Shown here piece after piece: positions 53,587 through 61,303 of a stretch of 61,303 nt of DNA. Within the stretch, counting starts at the first letter, position 1. Each line of letters starts with the position of its first letter. Source of the DNA: Salinivirgaceae bacterium (GTDB lineage Bacteria > Bacteroidota > Bacteroidia > Bacteroidales > SZUA-534). The stretch spans positions 1 through 61,303 of the forward strand of contig JAKSOL010000017.1 in NCBI GenBank assembly GCA_024405635.1. Direction: 5' to 3'. The position numbers and the translations under genes are program-made. The notes under the pieces are model-generated. The model worked only from the letters and a program-made list of their open reading frames with translations. It had not been told where the DNA came from and searched no databases.

Positions 53587-54765
53587 TTATTTAGCAGGTA
53601 AATAAGGTTCGCGCAAGTAGCGGAAAATGTTTAGGCACATATCAAAAAGCACAATTTTAGCCGATGCGTTGCGGGCAATGTGTGCGTAGGCTTTATCAAG
53701 CTCGTTTAAAATATCATTAGCATTTTGCGGATGAATGAATCGCGCGAAATTTTTTGCAAACTCGGCTTCGTTTTCATTCAGGCGATTAAGTTCTGTAGCG
53801 CTTTGGTTTTTAATTAGGTTTTCGCGAACCATGCGCATGCAATAGGCCAAAAAAGCTTTTTGCTGCTCACGGCCAAACTCAACTGCATCGGCAGCTTTTG
53901 CCTTTTTTGACGATGTTAGAGCCTCAACCACTTCCATTTTTTTCAGCACTTGAGTGGAATAGCAAGCGCGCATAAGTTCAACAAACAATTCAAAGTAGCG
54001 TTTACCTTCAGCCGATGTTTCAATCATCTCTGCTACTTGGTTCATGTCGCCATCGCTAAGTTGCGAAACCTCAATGGCACGGTTATAGTCGATTCCCATT
54101 CGGGCTTGCAAAGCTGCAACCATATCGCCCTCGCTAATACGCGGCACTTTTACCAATTGTGTACGCGAAAGGATGGTTTTGAGCATTGTTTCAGAGTTTT
54201 CGGCCACAAGCAAAAAGAGTGTTTTTTCGTAAGGCTCTTCAAGCAATTTAAGCAGTTTGTTTGCGGTGTCGGCATTCATTTTTTCGGGATACCAAATCAC
54301 CATTATTTTGTAGTCGGTGGCCTTAAGCGATAGTTTTCTGATTATTTCGTCGCTCTCGTCAACACGAATCATTCCTTGTGCATTTGCGGCACTGGCTACG
54401 CTGCTAATCCACTGCTGCATAGTAGCATACGGATTATTAAGTATAAACTGAACCCATTCGGGCCTAAAGGCGTCGCTAATGGCTTTGTATTTGCTGCCGC
54501 TTGGTACTGGCGGAACAGGAAACACAAGGTGAAGATCGGGGAATTCAAGTTTTGACATTTGTCGGCAATGTGGGCACTCGCCGCACGAGTCGGTTTCGGT
54601 AGGATTAAGGCAATTGATGTATTGCGCATACGCAAGTGCCAATTGCAATGTTCCGTAACCCTCTTTTCCCAAAAACAGTTGCGCATGGCTTATACGATTA
54701 TCGCGCACCGAATCAATCAACCGTTTTTTTATGGCACTTTGTCCTACAATGTCAGCAAATCTCAT
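53587..54765 (-). CDS. holB: DNA polymerase III delta' subunit
   Basis: A 392-residue clamp-loader subunit. The ATG at 54765 (MRFADIVGQSAIKKRLIDSV) is preferred over an upstream in-frame codon at 54786. The N-terminal AAA domain has a degenerate Walker A (GKEGYGTLQLA), as expected for delta', and a zinc module with CxxC pairs (DSCGECPHC). The sensor-1 region reads LVAENSETMLKTILSRTQ. It pairs with DnaX to load the sliding clamp. Confidence 0.92.
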   Translation of the reverse strand: MRFADIVGQSAIKKRLIDSVRDNRISHAQLFLGKEGYGTLQLALAYAQYINCLNPTETDSCGECPHCRQMSKLEFPDLHLVFPVPPVPSGSKYKAISDAFRPEWVQFILNNPYATMQQWISSVASAANAQGMIRVDESDEIIRKLSLKATDYKIMVIWYPEKMNADTANKLLKLLEEPYEKTLFLLVAENSETMLKTILSRTQLVKVPRISEGDMVAALQARMGIDYNRAIEVSQLSDGDMNQVAEMIETSAEGKRYFELFVELMRACYSTQVLKKMEVVEALTSSKKAKAADAVEFGREQQKAFLAYCMRMVRENLIKNQSATELNRLNENEAEFAKNFARFIHPQNANDILNELDKAYAHIARNASAKIVLFDMCLNIFRYLREPYLPAK

Positions 54766-54783
54766 AGTGAATTGTTGTTTACG

Positions 54784-54791
54784 CAAAACTA
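54784..54791 (-). promoter_or_regulatory. Candidate -7 element for holB
   Basis: Minus strand TAGTTTTG matches TAnnTTTG 18 bases before the start codon. Confidence 0.4.
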
Positions 54792-54866
54792 AAACTTTGA
54801 GCGTTTTTTTTGAGTAAAAAGTTATAAGGCTCTACTTTTAGTTCATTATTTGTAAGTGATAGTTTA

Positions 54867-54887
54867 GGACAATTGGTGGCATTGTCC
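54867..54887 (-). other. Short hairpin after the plug-protein gene
   Basis: GGACAAT pairs with ATTGTCC around a seven-base loop, 9 bases past the stop codon. It lacks a T-run, so it may be a processing or weak stop signal. Confidence 0.35.
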
Positions 54888-54896
54888 ACAAAATGG

Positions 54897-56141
54897 TTAC
54901 AAAACAACATATCCAACCAAACGTTGGCAGTCGTCGGTGTTACCACGATAAAAAACCATTATTTGGTACTGGTTTTCGGTTTCGAAATGCGACCCCTCAA
55001 AACGCGAGAATTCCAGTTCGCCTGTATAACTGTTTTTTACGGCATACATATAGTCGTAAATGCCCTGTTTTAAAACCATTTGGCTACGATATTGATGAGC
55101 TGAAAAATCGTACTCCATTTTGTTGAACGGAGTAAGCTGCCAGCCATTAAATGCGCCAACAACATAAACATCGCCATCAAAAATAGGTTGCTCGGTGTTA
55201 AGCGCCAAGTGAGCAATAACATAATCGGCAGCACGATTATGATCGGTTGTACGATTGGCATAAACCATAAAATGGCCATTGCGGTCGTTGTTTGAAAAAT
55301 ATGGCTGATGCGCACGTGGTTTGTCAATTGGTGTTGTTACGTGGTAATAAGGCGCAAAAAACTCTACTACGTTGGTGTTCATCATCGACCGTTTTTCAAA
55401 CCGCAAATCGAGCAAGCGATACTCGTTGTTGGCCTCAATAAACAGGTCGCTTTGTTGAGCATAAACAAGCTGACTGCCGTTTATCAATTTTGGTGTTGTT
55501 AGCTCAACTGCAGTGTAAGGACAACCATTTTGCATCACCACCACGTTAATTTCTTGCATTGGATTGGTTACATCAATTTCGGCCACATCAACATTTAGCA
55601 ACAACTCGTGGTGTGTGTTGCGATAATCGGCAGCAATTGGGCGGTGCACTTCGGCATTAATATCTACCAATTGTTCAAAAGCCATAAACGTTGTTTGAGC
55701 AACAAGGCTATCGGGCATTCCGGCCTTAAAAATTTTTACCAAGTAGCAGCCCGAAAGCAGCAGTTCTACATCGTCGTTTGGCAAGTTGATGCGATAGTTT
55801 ACGTAGTCGAATGTAGTGTTTATTGAGTGCCAATAGTCTGTTACCGAATTGGTTACAAAGCCATTTATATACTCCGACGGTTGCAAATCGCTTGGTTGTC
55901 CATGATTATCGCAATGAGTAACGGTGTACTCAAGGTCAACAATGTTGTTGCCCATATAATCAAAATCGATGGCAATAGTGTTGCCGCCACCAAGCATTAA
56001 CACAGGGTACGAAAGTTCGTTGCCGCTAATGTAGGTGTGTAGTGTGCGTACTGCTGGCGAGTGCCAATTTTGGCTTGCAACTTGCGCATGCAAACCGATG
56101 CCAAACAGCATCAAAAACAATATTGCGCCTACCCTACGCAT
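54897..56141 (-). CDS. Type IX secretion system plug-domain protein (DUF5103)
   Basis: A 414-residue exported protein (signal peptide to about LHAQV). It matches the DUF5103/T9SS plug family by the blocks LEYTVTHCDNHGQPS, PSEYINGFVTNSVTDYW, the NTTFDYVNYRINLP segment and LSGCYLVKIF. In Flavobacterium the plug protein closes the periplasmic side of the SprA translocon. The assignment rests on pattern recognition, not a search. One base separates it from the MFS gene upstream. Confidence 0.8.
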   Translation of the reverse strand: MRRVGAILFLMLFGIGLHAQVASQNWHSPAVRTLHTYISGNELSYPVLMLGGGNTIAIDFDYMGNNIVDLEYTVTHCDNHGQPSDLQPSEYINGFVTNSVTDYWHSINTTFDYVNYRINLPNDDVELLLSGCYLVKIFKAGMPDSLVAQTTFMAFEQLVDINAEVHRPIAADYRNTHHELLLNVDVAEIDVTNPMQEINVVVMQNGCPYTAVELTTPKLINGSQLVYAQQSDLFIEANNEYRLLDLRFEKRSMMNTNVVEFFAPYYHVTTPIDKPRAHQPYFSNNDRNGHFMVYANRTTDHNRAADYVIAHLALNTEQPIFDGDVYVVGAFNGWQLTPFNKMEYDFSAHQYRSQMVLKQGIYDYMYAVKNSYTGELEFSRFEGSHFETENQYQIMVFYRGNTDDCQRLVGYVVL

Positions 56142-56142
56142 T

Positions 56143-57402
56143 TTAAGCTTTTTGGTTTGTCATTAATTCGGCTTTTGTTGCGTACCAAATCATGTACAAA
56201 TAGATTGGAATAACCATTGCAATGGCAGTTTTGATGCCAGCATAATCGGCAACTAACCCCATAAGAACTGTTATTACACCTCCACCAGCAATAGCTGTAA
56301 GCATCAGACTAGTGGCGCGGTTAGTTAGGTTGTCGAGACCTTTGGTGCCAAGAGCAAAAATATTGCCCCACATTTTTGATTGGCAATATCCGCTTGCAAC
56401 CAATGCAATAATAGCCACTGGGCCTTTGCATAAAATGGCCACCGCAACCAATGCTATTCCGCAAATTGAGTCAAAGGTAAGCGACTGGCGGTCGGTTATA
56501 CGGCGCATTACAAAAATGCCTGCAAATCGGCCAACAAGCATTGCTGCAAAGTAAAGTGTTACATACTTAGCAGCTTCTGAAGCATCAATTCCCCATACTT
56601 GCGAGTCGGTTGCATAACGAATCATAAAACTTGGCGCGGCTATTTCCAAACCCACATAAAAGAAAATGGCAAGCACTCCAAAGCGCAAGTGCTTGTGTTG
56701 CCATGCTTGGGCAATGGTTCCCTCGCCTTGGTTGTTGTGTGTTATTGTAGGTAGTTTAATAAGCGAAAATATTATTCCTATGGTTACAAACGCGGCTACA
56801 ATGGTTAAATAAGGCATTTGCAATGCACTTGCAATACCATTTGTTTGGGCTGTTGTGAGCGAAACACTTGCACCATCGGAAATAGCTTTTTGCTGCTCGG
56901 GCGAAATCCATTGGCTCATTGCTCCCAAAAACAACGCACTGCCAATTATTGGCGCAATCATTGAGGCCGATGAACTTGCAGTGCCAACAATGTTCATTCG
57001 TACCGATGTGCGTTCGTGAGGTCCAACCTCAACTACATACGGATTGGCTGCCACTTGCAACAATGTTATGCCAAGCGCCAACACAAAAGTTGCTACCAAA
57101 AAGAATGAATAACTTACTACTGCTGCTGCTGGATAGTATAACGCACCTCCTAACGCACATACTAGCAAACCTATAAGCACACCACGCTTGTAGCCCCAAC
57201 GCTCGGTAATGCTCGATGCTGGAATTGAACCAACTGCATAGGCACCATACCAAACCAAATTGATAAACATTGATTGGGAGTCGCTTAAACTAAATAGGCT
57301 TTTCATATACGGAATAAGTATGTTGTTCATTGCCGTTACAAAGCCAAACGAGAAGAAAAGAAACGTTAGTGCGCTCATTGCCACTATGTTGGTTTTTTTC
57401 AT
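56143..57402 (-). CDS. MFS sugar transporter (FucP/GluP-like)
   Basis: A 419-residue inner-membrane protein with about twelve helices. The N-terminus (MNNILIPYMKSLFSLSDSQS) and VAANPYVVEVGPHERTSVRM are typical of the fucose/glucose-galactose proton symporter family. Substrate is not certain. It may take up monosaccharides released by the GH31 and GH127 enzymes, though those are 43 kb away. Confidence 0.9.
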   Translation of the reverse strand: MKKTNIVAMSALTFLFFSFGFVTAMNNILIPYMKSLFSLSDSQSMFINLVWYGAYAVGSIPASSITERWGYKRGVLIGLLVCALGGALYYPAAAVVSYSFFLVATFVLALGITLLQVAANPYVVEVGPHERTSVRMNIVGTASSSASMIAPIIGSALFLGAMSQWISPEQQKAISDGASVSLTTAQTNGIASALQMPYLTIVAAFVTIGIIFSLIKLPTITHNNQGEGTIAQAWQHKHLRFGVLAIFFYVGLEIAAPSFMIRYATDSQVWGIDASEAAKYVTLYFAAMLVGRFAGIFVMRRITDRQSLTFDSICGIALVAVAILCKGPVAIIALVASGYCQSKMWGNIFALGTKGLDNLTNRATSLMLTAIAGGGVITVLMGLVADYAGIKTAIAMVIPIYLYMIWYATKAELMTNQKA

Positions 57403-57491
57403 AATAATTGGTTGTTAATTAAATTGTTACACAATAATCACCTACATAAAGTTGGCATTTTTTTGCTTTAACATTCAGCAAATGTTGCGCT

Positions 57492-58916
57492 TTACTTTAG
57501 TTTGATGTAGGCGTTTTGTTTTAGTGATGCAGGAATAAGTTGTTGCCCAAAAACAGGTTTTGATGCCGATAGCAACCTTGGTTGTTTCGCCCCAGCAATT
57601 AACTCACCATCAGAAATTAATTTGCCACGCACTGCCACATTAACTGCTTGCACAAACATCTCGTCATCATCGGCTCCAAGATAATCGCCAGTTGGATGGT
57701 TCTCAGTTACTACAAAATCGGGAGTTAGTCCATCAACAAAATCGGTAAAGCCGTTTGCGTTTTTATATTTCAGCACAATAGGCATAATGCCCCAGTTATC
57801 GTAATCATCTTCGCCTTGCACCACAATCGAACCGGTGTATTTACCGTAGGTATTTGTTCCAATGATGGTTGTATTCATGTAAGGTTGCAAACCAATAATA
57901 GTAAGTTCGCTTGCCGATGCACTGTTGCGTGTAACCATAAAGTACACATCAGATATATTGGCGTTGTGGCCGTTATCTTCAAAACGATATTTAAAAACAT
58001 CGTCGCCATAGTGGCGTGTGTAGTATTCAGTTACAAAGCTGTTGTAGTTTAGTGTTACAAACAAATCGCCGTTAAGCAAGTTTACTTGTGGCACTATCAT
58101 CGAGGCCAAAGTTTGTGCCACGTTAATTGCGCCACCGCTGTTGTAGCGTAAGTCAACAATCAGTTTTTTAACACCTTTTGCTGCAAAGTTGTCAAAAGCA
58201 TTTTCAAGCGATGCAATGTATTTATTGTCGGAACCTGCGGTAAATTGCATAAATGCCAAGTAGCCTATTCTGGTAACTGTTCCATCATTTTCAATCACAT
58301 CGAACACACGGTTGGCCAACACAGGATTGGCATCAACAACACGAGCCTCAAGGTTCATGGTTGTGTTTGATGGCATAACTGCATCGTCAATAACCTCGCC
58401 AAGCACTATTACTTGGGTTTCGGCATTATAAAGGTCGTAGTAGTTTTCGTCGTTAATTCTTTGTCCGTTAATGGCCACAATAATGTCGCCACGTTTTAAG
58501 CCTGCCTTATCGGCTGGCGAATTTGGATAAACAAAGTTTACTGCAATAAGCACGTTGTTGCCTGTTCCATAGTAATAAAACGATGGGTCGTAACCCATTG
58601 ACACTGGCTCACCATCAAGGTCGGCCTCTAAGGCTCCAAAATCGTCGGTAATGTACGACCACTTATCTTCGGCCACCATAAGGCTCTTAAAATAGTCTTT
58701 TGGAGCAATGTAGTTGGTGTAGTATTTGGCCGCAATAGTATTGTTCCAATAATACAATTGGCTCATATTTTGCCAAATCCATTTGTTCACTTCGTTGTTG
58801 CTACGTTTTTCTGTTGCACTAATTTGATTGTCTGGATTTTCATCGTCAATACCATAATTATCAGCATCACAGGCGCTTAAACATGCTACTATTACAAACA
58901 AGAGTATTTTTTTCAT
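57492..58916 (-). CDS. S41-family (C-terminal-processing) peptidase lipoprotein
   Basis: A 474-residue protein with a lipoprotein signal (CLSAC at about 12-16). A PDZ domain (KAGLKRGDIIVAINGQRI, about residues 140-180) precedes the S41 core: KKLIVDLRYNSGGAIN, then the nucleophile region TRNSASASELTI and the Lys in TNTYGKYTGSIV. It should be a membrane-anchored serine protease acting on periplasmic or outer-membrane proteins. Its ATG overlaps the stop of the antiporter gene by one base (TAATG). Confidence 0.92.
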   Translation of the reverse strand: MKKILLFVIVACLSACDADNYGIDDENPDNQISATEKRSNNEVNKWIWQNMSQLYYWNNTIAAKYYTNYIAPKDYFKSLMVAEDKWSYITDDFGALEADLDGEPVSMGYDPSFYYYGTGNNVLIAVNFVYPNSPADKAGLKRGDIIVAINGQRINDENYYDLYNAETQVIVLGEVIDDAVMPSNTTMNLEARVVDANPVLANRVFDVIENDGTVTRIGYLAFMQFTAGSDNKYIASLENAFDNFAAKGVKKLIVDLRYNSGGAINVAQTLASMIVPQVNLLNGDLFVTLNYNSFVTEYYTRHYGDDVFKYRFEDNGHNANISDVYFMVTRNSASASELTIIGLQPYMNTTIIGTNTYGKYTGSIVVQGEDDYDNWGIMPIVLKYKNANGFTDFVDGLTPDFVVTENHPTGDYLGADDDEMFVQAVNVAVRGKLISDGELIAGAKQPRLLSASKPVFGQQLIPASLKQNAYIKLK

Positions 58917-60382
58917 TATTCAAATGTGGTTAGGCTATGTGTTAAATCTTCAAAGTTCTCGGGTTTATCGGCAATAACGTAAAGCAAATCGTTGGCTTTT
59001 ATAACAAACGATCCGCTTGACACTATATACTTTCCATCGCGTTTTATCATTGATATCACAATAGTATTTGGCAATCGCAAATCTATCAATGTTTTTCCAA
59101 CGCAACTATATTCTGGCAAAACTTCTACAACTCTAAACTCCGATTTTGTGTTCCATTGTTGTTCAATGTCGAGTGCGGTTTTCTTTTTAATGTTTACTGC
59201 CGATGTTACACCCAACCATCTGCCCACTATTGGCAGCGATGCGCCTTGTAGCAAAACCGATGTAACCGACACAAAGAAAACAATGTGAAACAACGTGTCG
59301 CTATTGGCTACTCCAGCTGTGAGCGGAAAAATAGCAAATACAATGGGGCTGGCGCCACGCAGTCCTACCCACGACACAAATAGTTTTGACCGCGTATCGA
59401 GTTTTGTGGTAAGCGGTGCAAGCAGAAATATGCAAAGTGGACGGGCCACAAATATGAGCACCATGGCAACCACAATACCCTCAACTAAATGCTGAAAAAT
59501 GTGGCTTGGAGTTACTAACATTCCCAGTGTAATGAACATTACTATTTGCATAAGCCATGCGTAACCATCAAATTGCTTTATAAGGCTACTTTTATGCACA
59601 AAACTGCGGTTGCTCAGCGTGCAGGCCGAAATGTAGATTGCTAAAAACGAATTGCCACCTAGCAGTTCGGTTAGTCCAAACACTGCAAGCACTGCGGTTA
59701 TCATTAACACTGAGTACAAACCATCGTAGTCAAATTTAATCCAATTGAATATGCGCTGAATTAACACACCCATGCTGTACCCCACCAACGCGCCTATTAG
59801 CATGTGCTGCACAAACATTGTAAGCATTGTAGGCACCGACACATTTGGCGACAGATTCAGTTCAATAAACATTATGGTGAGAAAATAGGCCATTGGGTCG
59901 TTGCTGGCACTTTCAAACTCAAGTAACGGACGCAACTGTCCTTTCAGTCCTATGCTTTTTGACCTTAATATTGAAAAAACCGCCGCCGCATCGGTTGACG
60001 ACACAATGGCTCCAAGTAACAAACTTTGTCTCAACGGTAAATTTAATAGCCAATGCGACAAAAGTGCTGTTGTAAAACAAGTGATAAACACTCCTGCCGT
60101 TGACAATAGTCCGCCGCTTATTATCACAGGTTTAATGTCGCTCCACTTGGTATCTAAACCGCCCGAAAACAATATAAAACTCATTGCTACCGAGCCAATG
60201 AACTTGGCTACTGTGTAGTTGCTAAATTCAATGTGTCCAGGGCCTTCAACGCCTGCCAATATGCCCACAAACAAAAACAAGATGAGCGATGGTATGCCCA
60301 ACTTTGACGTACGACTTGCAAGCAAACTAACAAACAATAGTATTGCCCCTATAAGTATTATATTGTCAAAGGTTATTTCCAT
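58916..60382 (-). CDS. K+/H+ antiporter, CPA1 (NhaP2/CvrA) type
   Basis: A 488-residue inner-membrane protein with about twelve helices and the CPA1 motif SSTDAAAVFSILRSKS (about residues 127-142), followed by the NDPMAYFLTI block. The C-terminal 90 residues form a soluble RCK_C/TrkA-C regulatory domain (VISMIKRDGKYIVSSGSFVI). This matches potassium/proton antiporters that control cytosolic potassium and pH. It heads a nine-gene run on the minus strand. Confidence 0.92.
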   Translation of the reverse strand: MEITFDNIILIGAILLFVSLLASRTSKLGIPSLILFLFVGILAGVEGPGHIEFSNYTVAKFIGSVAMSFILFSGGLDTKWSDIKPVIISGGLLSTAGVFITCFTTALLSHWLLNLPLRQSLLLGAIVSSTDAAAVFSILRSKSIGLKGQLRPLLEFESASNDPMAYFLTIMFIELNLSPNVSVPTMLTMFVQHMLIGALVGYSMGVLIQRIFNWIKFDYDGLYSVLMITAVLAVFGLTELLGGNSFLAIYISACTLSNRSFVHKSSLIKQFDGYAWLMQIVMFITLGMLVTPSHIFQHLVEGIVVAMVLIFVARPLCIFLLAPLTTKLDTRSKLFVSWVGLRGASPIVFAIFPLTAGVANSDTLFHIVFFVSVTSVLLQGASLPIVGRWLGVTSAVNIKKKTALDIEQQWNTKSEFRVVEVLPEYSCVGKTLIDLRLPNTIVISMIKRDGKYIVSSGSFVIKANDLLYVIADKPENFEDLTHSLTTFE

Positions 60383-60387
60383 ACTAA

Positions 60388-60395
60388 CAAATGTA
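60388..60395 (-). promoter_or_regulatory. Candidate -7 element for the antiporter and downstream genes
   Basis: Minus strand TACATTTG matches TAnnTTTG only five bases from the start codon, implying a near-leaderless transcript. Confidence 0.35.
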
Positions 60396-60544
60396 GCATT
60401 TAAACAAACTGGCTTGTCTTATTATTTACCACAGGTGGTATATTGAAGTTAAATGGATTGTTTTTGATATTTATTTACCCTTTATCGTTTTGTGTTGGCA
60501 ACTCTTAACTAATATTTAAATTAGCACACACAAAAATCTTAACT

Positions 60545-61063
60545 ATGGATTTATCTACTATCGACATTGTAATTATTGTTTTAATAGGCATATCGGCCAT
60601 TCACGGATTGTTTAAGGGATTGATTATGTCGGCTGCTTCACTAATTGCTTTAATTGTTGGTGTTTGGGCTGCGTTAAAGTTCTCGTACCTCACAGGAGCA
60701 AAACTCGAAGAGTGGTTCACCTTAAACGCCAAAATAACCACCGTTGTTGCCTTTACACTAACTTTTGTATTAGCCGTGTTTGGCGTTCACCTTTTGGGCA
60801 AAATTTTAAGCTCGGCGGTTAATTGCGTAAGCCTTGGGTGGCTCGACAAAATTCTTGGACTATTGTTTGGCGCTCTTAAATGCGTTCTGCTTATCAGCAT
60901 AGTTATTTCAATTCTTGAATCGTTTGATTATTTGGCCCAAAACCTACTAGCAGAGGCACAAGATTCGCTAATGTACTCTATAGTAAAAGAGTCGGGGCAA
61001 ACCATTCTTAATCAACTGAATTTCAACAATATGGTTGATGCGGTTAAAGGCGTTGAACTATAA
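60545..61063 (+). CDS. CvpA-family membrane protein
   Basis: A 172-residue protein with four hydrophobic helices (starting IDIVIIVLIGISAIHGLFKG, then AASLIALIVGVWAAL). The early GLFKGLIM and late SLGWLDKILGLLFGALKCVL blocks match CvpA. CvpA is linked to colicin V production and to envelope homeostasis; its molecular role is not settled. It is divergent from the antiporter gene. I see no clear terminator after it in 61064-61231. Confidence 0.88.
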   Translation: MDLSTIDIVIIVLIGISAIHGLFKGLIMSAASLIALIVGVWAALKFSYLTGAKLEEWFTLNAKITTVVAFTLTFVLAVFGVHLLGKILSSAVNCVSLGWLDKILGLLFGALKCVLLISIVISILESFDYLAQNLLAEAQDSLMYSIVKESGQTILNQLNFNNMVDAVKGVEL

Positions 61064-61231
61064 AAGAACAAGGGTATAAAGTTATTGCTTGATATAAATA
61101 CATTTCAAGATTATAATTATTGGCATCACACACTCCGATAACTTTATTTTCTTAGTACTCAATCAATTAAGTTTAGGTAGCATTGCGATTTTTGGAGTTT
61201 CACCAATCTCAAAGCCAAATCGTAGTATTTA

Positions 61232-61303
61232 TCATAAAAATATATGCAATAAAAATATATGCAATAAAAATATATGCAATAAAAATATATGCAATAAAAA
61301 TAT
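61232..61303 (-). repeat. 15-bp tandem repeat, cut by window end
   Basis: Units of CAATAAAAATATATG recur at 61247, 61262, 61277 and 61292 after a first variant at 61232 (TCATAAAAATATATG). Read on the minus strand the array begins CATATATTTTTATTG and ends CATATATTTTTATGATAAATA, the same ending as the array at 351-410. It continues beyond the window. Confidence 0.9.

Overview
This window is a chromosomal segment of a member of the phylum Bacteroidota, most likely order Bacteroidales. The evidence is gene content: a DUF177-rpmF-plsX operon, a GSCFA protein, a DUF2723 protein, an F-type ATP synthase with a short epsilon subunit, type IX secretion (T9SS) parts, and promoter-like sites matching the Bacteroidota -7 consensus TAnnTTTG. 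Classical Shine-Dalgarno sites are nearly absent. T9SS components and T9SS-type cargo tails argue for a Porphyromonas/Paludibacter-like lineage rather than Bacteroides proper; that placement is inference. No tRNA, rRNA, CRISPR array or intact transposon was seen.

Layout. 1-0.5 kb: the end of a membrane protein and an AT-rich repeat locus. 0.5-6.6 kb (minus): ribF, GSCFA protein, DUF177-rpmF-plsX, and a PorE-like TPR/propeller/OmpA protein. 6.8-9.2 kb (plus): methyltransferase, PaaK-like adenylate-forming enzyme, DUF4250. 9.3-14.2 kb (plus): two secreted glycosidases, GH31 and GH127. 14.5-18.2 kb (plus): AraC regulator, TonB-dependent receptor, lipoprotein. 18.2-32.0 kb (minus): a surface-protein locus with three proteins carrying the peptidase S74 self-cleaving chaperone domain, one 1.9-kiloresidue GLUG/T9SS protein, and two decayed S74 fragments around or inside the locus. 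32.1-34.4 kb: convergent PAP2 phosphatase and phosphoethanolamine-transferase-like gene. 34.5-36.4 kb: secreted M3 peptidase. 36.5-45.3 kb (minus): ATP synthase operon in the order B-E-F-H-A-G-epimerase-prenyltransferase-D-C. 45.3-45.9 kb: intergenic repeats and terminators. 45.9-60.4 kb (minus): nine tightly packed genes (K+/H+ antiporter, S41 peptidase, sugar MFS transporter, T9SS plug protein, holB, PfkB kinase, T9SS-tailed M14 carboxypeptidase, flippase, DUF2723). 60.5-61.1 kb (plus): CvpA. The window ends in another copy of the 15-bp tandem repeat.

How the parts fit. The PorE-like and plug proteins would serve the T9SS that exports the GLUG protein and the M14 carboxypeptidase. The GLUG gene follows directly on an S74 adhesin gene, so a T9SS cargo and an S74 fibre are probably co-expressed. 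The two large S74 proteins share about 400 bp of identical DNA and differ in repeat number, and dead S74 fragments lie nearby. I read this as a locus under recombination and duplication, possibly for surface variation. The most unusual DNA-level signal is a dispersed intergenic element with 15-bp tandem repeats, found at both window ends and upstream of atpB. In all three places it has the same orientation relative to the 3' end of the neighbouring gene.
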